Below, piece after piece: positions 57,775-63,185 of a stretch of DNA of 63,185 nt. This DNA is from Candidatus Omnitrophota bacterium. Its GTDB lineage: Bacteria; Omnitrophota; Gorgyraeia; Pluralincolimonadales; Pluralincolimonadaceae. The translations under genes and the position numbers were made by a program. The stretch spans positions 1 to 63,185 of the forward strand of contig JAGONY010000003.1 in NCBI GenBank assembly GCA_017992785.1, in the 5' to 3' direction. The stretch's first letter is position 1, and each line of letters begins with the position of its first letter. The notes below the pieces were generated by a model. The model was not told the origin of the DNA, made no database searches, and worked only from the letters and a program-made list of their open reading frames with translations.

Positions 57775-59724
57775 TTATTTTGTCCAATTCTCTTTATACC
57801 AGAAGTATGCCTTCTTCAAGTGCCTCAAGAACGGACTGTCCGAACCGTCTCCCTGGCTTGCGACGCCAAGGTACTCCTCATGGAGCCATCCATCCGGGAA
57901 CGGCCCCCTGAAATTGCCGGGTATCCTTGTTTTTGCCTTATAATCCCATCCCTCCCAGTCCTGCTTTGCCGGGTCAAGCTGCGGCGGAGGGCCGGCTTTC
58001 CACCATTCATCAACCCACTCGAAGCAGACCCCTCCCAAAGCGTTGCCGTATCCGGAACCCGCCATATTATACGCGATGTCCTCCCAGTTCCCTTTATGGT
58101 ATTCCGCCTGCAGCTCCTCGCCCTTCTGCGTGTCATCCTTTATATACGAGGGGCAGCCGTATTCGGTTATCATCGACGGCCTGTCCGTCAGGTCCCTGAC
58201 ATCCTCCCAATAGGTCCTGCCGAACCCGTTCGGCCCGCGATATACGTTCGCGCCGAAGACGTCCACGTCGGGGCAATGCTTCGCGAAATAGTTCAGGTAG
58301 ACCGTCTCGCCGTTGCAGATGGCGACAGGATGGTCAGGGTCTATCGACTTTATCATCTTCGCGACCTCGTTAACGAACGCGTAATAAGCGTCCGGCTGCA
58401 GTTTCGCGCGGCAACCCATGCCCGGCTCGACTTCCGGCGTCCCGGGGAAACCGTAATTGTTCTCGTTGCCGAGGACCCACATCAGTATGTAGGGCTCGTC
58501 CTTATACTCCGTGACGACCTGGCGAACGCTCTCCATCATCTTCTTCTGGTGCTCCGGATCCGAATAATCGGTCCCGCTGTACCAGTCCGCTCCCGAACCG
58601 ACCGCGTACATCCCGAGGAAATCACCCATGAGGTACATGAAACCGTATTTCTCATACCCTTCTTTCAGCAGGTCCTTGCTCGTGGAATGGTGGTAGAGGC
58701 GTATCGTGTTCACGCCCATATCCTTCATCAGCTGGAAATCGCCGATAGCGGCCTCGTCCGCGTCCTTCTTGTTGTTCTTGTTGGCGTCGATATACGCGTC
58801 GAACGGGCCGTCGGCCCTTCCGTTCTTGTTGTAATCCGCGGTCATCCAGTCGGTCTGCACATTGAGGGTCCCGTTGTCCGGCGTGAGCCCGACCTTGTTC
58901 GGCGAATACGCCATGGCTTTCATCGGGAAGGGCTTGCCGTCCACGAGCAGCTGCCAGTGGCCGTTCTCGTATTTGACAAGGCTTACATGCGCGCCGCCGG
59001 CCTTTTTGACGACCTTCAGCTTGGACAGGTCCGCCTTGGACGGGATGACTTCCTCGGGCTTCACTTTGACCAGCTTGCCCGGGTTAATTATGAACTTGTC
59101 GTTCGATATCTCGTTATCGTATGAATTCTCTACGGTTATCTTCGCGTCAACGAGCTTTATGCCGAGTTCGGGATGAGTCCTTATGAGGTACTCGAGTTCG
59201 TTCAGCGACATCTTCGAGATATACAGCGGGGTATGCCAGAACGTCCAGCCGACCGACTTCGGGAAATTCACGAGGACCGCGTAATGCGCCTTTATGGCCT
59301 GCAGCGTGTAACCGGCTTTCGCGAGCGCTACGGCGGTATAATGCTGTTTTACGCCCGGCTCCTCGCTTGTCGTGGCCCATTTGTAGAAAGCCAGGACCTG
59401 GTCGTCGTTATTGACGAACTCCCACTGGTTGCCGGCAAGCTTCCCTGTGGCCTGGGCTTCCCTGTATCCGGGGTCCTTGTATACGCTCGTGCTGGGGTAG
59501 ATCCCTTCGCCTACGGCGGCGGAGAGGCCCTTCCTGTCCTTTATGGCATACTTATATTGCTCGGTGCCTACGTTCGTGAATTCACCGTATTTCGCGTAGT
59601 CGACTATCTCCTCGGTCCCGGGGTCAAAAAGGGGTTTGATATCGGCAGCAGACGCGCCTGCCGGTAAGAAACAGGTTAAAAACGTGATTATCGGAACGCA
59701 TAAAAAATACCCTTTAACCCCCAT
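57775..59724 (-). CDS. Secreted clan GH-A glycosidase with calcium-loop insert
   Basis: A 649-aa secreted enzyme: signal peptide (1-26), an unassigned N-terminal domain (30-240), and a TIM barrel with acid/base Glu in VLGNENNYG (E421) and nucleophile Glu in MITEYGCP (E521). Two EF-hand or dockerin-like Asp/Asn loops sit near 297-325 (DYNKNGRADG and DANKNNKKDADE), just before barrel strand NTIRLYHHS. The substrate is unknown; the barrel matches that of the 460-aa enzyme. Head of the six-gene GH/paralog operon, behind a good promoter. Confidence 0.86.
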   Translation of the reverse strand: MGVKGYFLCVPIITFLTCFLPAGASAADIKPLFDPGTEEIVDYAKYGEFTNVGTEQYKYAIKDRKGLSAAVGEGIYPSTSVYKDPGYREAQATGKLAGNQWEFVNNDDQVLAFYKWATTSEEPGVKQHYTAVALAKAGYTLQAIKAHYAVLVNFPKSVGWTFWHTPLYISKMSLNELEYLIRTHPELGIKLVDAKITVENSYDNEISNDKFIINPGKLVKVKPEEVIPSKADLSKLKVVKKAGGAHVSLVKYENGHWQLLVDGKPFPMKAMAYSPNKVGLTPDNGTLNVQTDWMTADYNKNGRADGPFDAYIDANKNNKKDADEAAIGDFQLMKDMGVNTIRLYHHSTSKDLLKEGYEKYGFMYLMGDFLGMYAVGSGADWYSGTDYSDPEHQKKMMESVRQVVTEYKDEPYILMWVLGNENNYGFPGTPEVEPGMGCRAKLQPDAYYAFVNEVAKMIKSIDPDHPVAICNGETVYLNYFAKHCPDVDVFGANVYRGPNGFGRTYWEDVRDLTDRPSMITEYGCPSYIKDDTQKGEELQAEYHKGNWEDIAYNMAGSGYGNALGGVCFEWVDEWWKAGPPPQLDPAKQDWEGWDYKAKTRIPGNFRGPFPDGWLHEEYLGVASQGDGSDSPFLRHLKKAYFWYKENWTK

Positions 59725-59750
59725 GTAACCCTCCTTCAGGATATCGTGAA

Positions 59751-59813
59751 TATGTTAAAAGTAACATACCTTTTGCGCCTATATAATTATACCTTTAAAG
59801 CGCGTAAAATCAA
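59751..59813 (-). promoter_or_regulatory. Promoter of the GH/paralog operon with downstream inverted repeat
   Basis: Minus strand TTGATT (59813-59808), a 16-nt spacer and TATAAT (59791-59786). Downstream of the predicted start lies TATGTTA-N4-TAACATA (59751-59768), a perfect 7-bp inverted repeat in the leader, which could be an operator. It does not match operators A to C, so a different regulator is likely. Confidence 0.7.
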
Positions 59814-59822
59814 TATAAGACG

Positions 59823-62813
59823 CTAATGGCCCGGCCTCAGGACGGCTCTTCCCCAGTGCCTTGAGTTCCTGTCGTTGTCCTCGGCGCCGTTCCATATAAG
59901 CTGGCATTCCCTCGCGCCCGTCCCGTCGGCATCATCGAGAGCCACGTCAAGAGCGAGTTCCCTGCCCGCGGTAAAATCGTCGTATCCGAAATTGACCGTC
60001 GATATCCTTGCTTCGATCGTATATCCGGCCTCTGCATGCCTGACGGCTATATCGGAATCTTTCGGGGCGGCGTTCCTCGTCCCCCCGCCCGCCTGCCCGT
60101 ATATCCACATCATCGAGTTCGCCCCGAGCACCGCCTGGAAATCCCTTGAGGAATAACCCTCCTTCGGGAGGTTATCCGGGTCCGAACTCAGGAAGAGTTC
60201 CAGCGCGTCGCCGTTGCGTATGTTATGGCGGGACCTGCTGTTGACCATCGGCATGTCATCCTTGATCTCCGCGAGGACATAGATATTATCCTCGTCCCAA
60301 AGCAGTTTCACCCTGCCCGAAAGGTCCCTGTCGCCGGCGCATTCCCCCGACTTCAATACCGGTTTACCGGCCTGTGAGCCGTCCAGGCATATCTCCGGGG
60401 CACCCGACCATTCATCCCCGGCAAGGCCGTCGACCGATATCCGACGTGCGGCATGCTTTATTTCATAAGGGGGCCTCTCGTAGACGCTGACTTCCGCTTT
60501 GAACTTCTCCTTCAGTGACCTGTCTTCCGAGACGTCCATATGCTTCATGCCTACGGCCCTCTTGCCTTCGGAAGTCACGGCGACGGCAAATACTGAAAAT
60601 ATATTATCATCCGTATTGTAGGGAAGCGTGAAAGAGGATTTATACGCACCCCACGCGTTCATTTTAGCGGCAAACCTGTTGGAAATGCCGTTTTTCGTGT
60701 CGTTTATGGAATAATAGACGGCGGCATTGGATGCGGGAGCCAGCGTGAAAGATATCTTGGGCTTCTGCCCCGCCTTATACGCCTGTTTGTCCGTCTTTAC
60801 CTGCAGCGCCAAAGAGGGGTCATAGGCCTTATTACGCGAGGCCTTCGAATAGTACGGCCAGAAATCCAGGAATATCCTGCTCAGGGCCGCGGTGCGGTCA
60901 GTCACGCATACCCCGGTGGCGCCTGCCGCTATCATGCCGCCCAAAAGCTCGACCGCCTGCGCGCCGCTTATCCCGCTGACGACCAGGGGCCTGTTCTTCG
61001 CGTAAGCGTCCTTGTACCATTTCGCGTAATCGTAAGGCATCAGCCCGCCGGGCCCGTATGCCGGCGGCACTACACCGGCTATGCCGAATACCGGAAGCTT
61101 CGGATGATCGCAGAGTTCGCTATATGCAACGGACACTTCCCTGTCGGGGTCCATCGACTTCGCCTCGCGCCCGTAAGACAGGGCCGCTTCCGGCTCTATG
61201 CCCGCCGGTATCGTATAATAGAGGATATTGCCGTGCCGGCGCGACCATCCGGTTATCTGACGGATCCGCGTGATATCGAGGCGCTGTATGACCATAAGGC
61301 CGTTCTTTTCCGCGATTATGATGTCGCGCTCGGAAAAGGGGGATGCGGCTGCTACTGTGTTGAATCCCGCCTGCCTTATGCGCGCCATTTCATCCTCAAC
61401 CGACTTCAACGAAGGCGTATCGAAACGCGGGTCCATTCCGGGCCCGTAAGGGCGGTACTCTATGCCCTTGACAAAGAACTTCTTCCCGCCGACATATATC
61501 CAGTTTCCGTTGACCGCAACCTCTTCCCTGCGCGAGATGCGCCCGGACGGTTGCGCAATGACCCTGACCTGCGCCGGAGCGCTTTCATATCCGTCACTGT
61601 ATACAGCCGCCACCCCGTATTCGTGCGGTCTTTCCTCGGCCGGCGCGGCTTCCGAATAGAACTCGCCGCCCGTGGCCGCGATCCTCGAACCGTCCCTGTA
61701 TATTTTATAGTTCAGCAGGAACGGGTTATCGGAAGGGTCCCAGTAAAGGAATATCCTGCCGCCCGAAGAGAATCCCTTCAGGCCTTCAACCGGGGAATGG
61801 CCCGCCTCCTTATGGCATGACAGCGCGAGATCCTCGAGGTGAACGGCTGACGCGTCCTTCCCCCTGACCACAATTAAGAGGGATTTTATCTTTTTCTGCC
61901 CGAAGACTCCGTCCCCGCCCGCGTCGGCCTCGCGCGATTCCCGGACAAACATGTCGAAATCATAATAAAACTCCTTCCATCCGGTCCAGACGTTCTTTAT
62001 CCACGGCGTCCTGTAGTATTCGTTATCGCTGTCCGCGGCCATTACCGCGAACTCGCTGCCGGACTTGTCCCCTTTTGCCCTGAACGAGATGCCGCTGGCC
62101 TCGGACCAGTCCTTCGGCACCGTGTATCTTATAGCATCGGCGCGCGGCGCCTCGATGCCCCTCAAAATACAACCGGCGGGAGGTTCGTTCTCTCCCGCCA
62201 GTTTTATCCTGCTCACGTATTTGTCCGAGACGAGCTTTATATCATCGAACAGCAGCTTTGAATTCCTTGCTCCCTTTTCGGCTATCGCGAACGCGCTAAC
62301 CTCCCCGAGCATCATCGGCCTGTTTCCTGCCCCGCCGTCCGCATCGAATAGGTCCGGCTTGAACTCAGCGAACCGGAATTCCGCGCGTTTCCATCCGTTC
62401 CAATCGGCCTTCAGCCACGGAGAGCGCCATATATTGCCGTAACCGTCCTTTATCTTCACGGAGATCTCGTTGCCGGATGAATCGCCGTATATATAGGCCG
62501 ATATCCCGTTGAAATCCGACCAATTAAGCGGCGCTGAAAACTGCTTCTGTACCTTAAGGTATCCCGAGCCCGAGGACGGCTTATACTCGAGGCCCATCGA
62601 AGATTCTCCGGTACGGTATGAACCCCTCTCGAACGTAATCCCATACTCGGCGGAGGATGCCCATACCTTGTCCGCAAAGTTCTCGATCAGGTCATTTCGG
62701 TTAAGATATTCGAAACCTTCTAATAACACCTCTGAGCCCCCCGATGCACCATCTGACGCAAACACCGGAACCGATACCATTAATACGATTATCAGGCAAA
62801 TCGCTTTGAGCAA
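59823..62813 (-). CDS. Large secreted multidomain protein with degenerate glycosidase barrel and CBM9
   Basis: A 996-aa protein. TTG at 62813, after AAGGGGGA, is the start; the upstream in-frame Met at 62903 lies within the promoter. Signal peptide; two CBM-like domains (about 20-170 and 190-325); a fibronectin-III-like segment (HSPVEGLKGFSSGGRIFLYWD); a barrel homologous to the two GH enzymes (about 425-650); a beta-rich domain; and a C-terminal CBM9 (LLWDEDNIYVLAEIKDD, IRNGDALELFLS). In the barrel the NEN and TEFG catalytic blocks of the homologues are YTIPAGIE and VVSGISG, with both catalytic Glu lost. It is probably a binding or scaffold protein. Confidence 0.82.
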   Translation of the reverse strand: MLKAICLIIVLMVSVPVFASDGASGGSEVLLEGFEYLNRNDLIENFADKVWASSAEYGITFERGSYRTGESSMGLEYKPSSGSGYLKVQKQFSAPLNWSDFNGISAYIYGDSSGNEISVKIKDGYGNIWRSPWLKADWNGWKRAEFRFAEFKPDLFDADGGAGNRPMMLGEVSAFAIAEKGARNSKLLFDDIKLVSDKYVSRIKLAGENEPPAGCILRGIEAPRADAIRYTVPKDWSEASGISFRAKGDKSGSEFAVMAADSDNEYYRTPWIKNVWTGWKEFYYDFDMFVRESREADAGGDGVFGQKKIKSLLIVVRGKDASAVHLEDLALSCHKEAGHSPVEGLKGFSSGGRIFLYWDPSDNPFLLNYKIYRDGSRIAATGGEFYSEAAPAEERPHEYGVAAVYSDGYESAPAQVRVIAQPSGRISRREEVAVNGNWIYVGGKKFFVKGIEYRPYGPGMDPRFDTPSLKSVEDEMARIRQAGFNTVAAASPFSERDIIIAEKNGLMVIQRLDITRIRQITGWSRRHGNILYYTIPAGIEPEAALSYGREAKSMDPDREVSVAYSELCDHPKLPVFGIAGVVPPAYGPGGLMPYDYAKWYKDAYAKNRPLVVSGISGAQAVELLGGMIAAGATGVCVTDRTAALSRIFLDFWPYYSKASRNKAYDPSLALQVKTDKQAYKAGQKPKISFTLAPASNAAVYYSINDTKNGISNRFAAKMNAWGAYKSSFTLPYNTDDNIFSVFAVAVTSEGKRAVGMKHMDVSEDRSLKEKFKAEVSVYERPPYEIKHAARRISVDGLAGDEWSGAPEICLDGSQAGKPVLKSGECAGDRDLSGRVKLLWDEDNIYVLAEIKDDMPMVNSRSRHNIRNGDALELFLSSDPDNLPKEGYSSRDFQAVLGANSMMWIYGQAGGGTRNAAPKDSDIAVRHAEAGYTIEARISTVNFGYDDFTAGRELALDVALDDADGTGARECQLIWNGAEDNDRNSRHWGRAVLRPGH

Positions 62814-62891
62814 TACTTCCCCCTTACATTTTATAACAGGGGACTTTATAAAACAGGTATATAAGGTATTGTTAATAAGTAGGTTGTTTAT

Positions 62892-62920
62892 ATGATGCCA
62901 CATAACAGTATGTTTGTCAA
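62892..62920 (-). promoter_or_regulatory. Promoter of the large multidomain gene
   Basis: Minus strand TTGACA (62920-62915), a 17-nt spacer and CATCAT (62897-62892), giving a leader of about 75 bases. The -35 box is perfect, the -10 matches four of six. The spacer holds ACATACTGTTATGT, a short inverted repeat that could bind a regulator. Confidence 0.55.
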
Positions 62921-62950
62921 GAGTAATTTTTCACGTGTCGAATTTACTAT

Positions 62951-62982
62951 TTAATAAAAACGGGGCCTTTTTCAAGGCCCCG
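62951..62982 (-). terminator. Intrinsic terminator of the exosortase-associated gene
   Basis: On the minus strand CGGGGCCTT-N4-AAGGCCCCG (62982-62961) is followed by TTTTTATTAA, a textbook stem and U-run, 33 bp after the stop of the partial gene at the right edge. Confidence 0.92.
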
Positions 62983-63014
62983 CAGGAATGTTTCTCCCAG
63001 CTACAAGATATTAC

Positions 63015-63185
63015 TTATTCAGCTGAATATACGAATTCAGGCTTTACTATCGGCTCATAACCTTCCGGTATCGGGAAAGGGAACGTAACGGCTTCATATA
63101 TGCCGGCGCCGGTACGCACGAGACCCAAACCCAGACCCTTGATCGTTCCGACTGTCAGGCCCGTGAAGACATTATTGGCCTTGCT
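63015..63185 (-). CDS. Exosortase system-associated protein (TIGR04073-like), C-terminal part
   Basis: Partial gene entering from the right edge; 56 codons and TAA visible. The protein reads NVFTGLTVGTIKGLGLGLVRTG, then AGIYEAVTFPFPIPEGYEPI and ends KPEFVYSAE. The TFPFPIPEGYEP block near the C-terminus is the hallmark I associate with the TIGR04073 family, small exported proteins that co-occur with exosortase/PEP-CTERM systems. This agrees with the PEP-CTERM protein at 50390-51034. An intrinsic terminator follows. Confidence 0.75.
   Translation of the reverse strand, partial: SKANNVFTGLTVGTIKGLGLGLVRTGAGIYEAVTFPFPIPEGYEPIVKPEFVYSAE

Noticed and set aside
59823-62813. Calling the large protein an active glycosidase
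   Set aside because: Both catalytic Glu blocks present in the two homologous enzymes are replaced by non-acidic residues.
62823-62903. Start of the 996-aa protein at the Met at 62903
   Set aside because: The extra 30 residues fall in the promoter leader, are not signal-like, and push the real signal peptide inward; TTG 62813 has a strong AAGGGGGA site.
1-63185. CRISPR array, phage genes or insertion-sequence transposases
   Set aside because: No regularly spaced direct repeats, no cas, integrase, capsid or transposase frames were seen on either strand.

Overview
The window looks like a chromosome segment of an uncultivated diderm bacterium. Outer-membrane logistics genes (lnt, lolC/lolD, an lptE-like gene, a BamD-like TPR gene) rule out a monoderm. 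The McsA-McsB-ClpC module, a PEP-CTERM protein, an exosortase-associated protein, frequent TTG starts and very long co-directional gene runs fit the PVC-related candidate phyla, Omnitrophota being my best guess. That placement is inference from gene content and style, not from a marker search. Nearly every gene is on the minus strand, and no stretch over 300 bases lacks a gene.

Region 1 (1-13.97 kb) is one long minus-strand run: prfB (with its programmed +1 frameshift), secA, lnt, lysS, lolC, lolD, ilvE, mcsA, mcsB, clpC and a TamB/AsmA-like gene cut by the window edge. It begins at a promoter whose geometry predicts a leaderless prfB mRNA. Region 2 (13.96-16.94 kb) is a compositional island: four small unrelated genes, three followed by integron attC-type sites, with no integrase in view. 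This is a CALIN-like cassette array, and it abuts a DUF192 gene carrying an in-frame TAG. Region 3 (16.97-31.66 kb) holds housekeeping genes: a REC protein, an MGMT-thioredoxin fusion, a short uvrC, murJ, rpsT, holA, lptE-like, BamD-like, pilZ, comEC, a PPIase lipoprotein, comEA, leuS, nfo and tRNA-Ala. Region 4 (31.9-33.7 kb) has a plus-strand nfeD-slipin operon and tRNA-Leu.

Region 5 (33.7-41.4 kb) is a minus-strand run with a CBM9-like membrane protein, a 53-aa zinc ribbon, thyX, an ECF sigma/anti-sigma pair, DUF1805, a lipoprotein acetolactate decarboxylase, an MFS carrier, a KimA-like permease and an ankyrin protein. Region 6 (41.5-63.2 kb) is a carbohydrate and surface-protein region. 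It has a GH94 phosphorylase, a GntR/LacI hybrid regulator, a small carbohydrate-binding protein, GH26-CBM9, a pilin-like GspK/PilX protein, a PEP-CTERM protein, an M48 protease, a HAMP-metallopeptidase fusion, two clan GH-A glycosidases enclosing four tandem paralogous secreted proteins, a large protein with a catalytically degenerate barrel, and an exosortase-associated protein at the right edge.

The best candidates for something undescribed are: (i) the shared operator of the form TATACWGG-N7-CC that precedes the GH26-CBM-regulator operon, GH94 and the PEP-CTERM gene; (ii) the six-gene secreted cluster in which two glycosidases enclose four paralogous jelly-roll-like proteins; (iii) the integrase-less cassette array; (iv) the repeated leaderless-promoter geometry.
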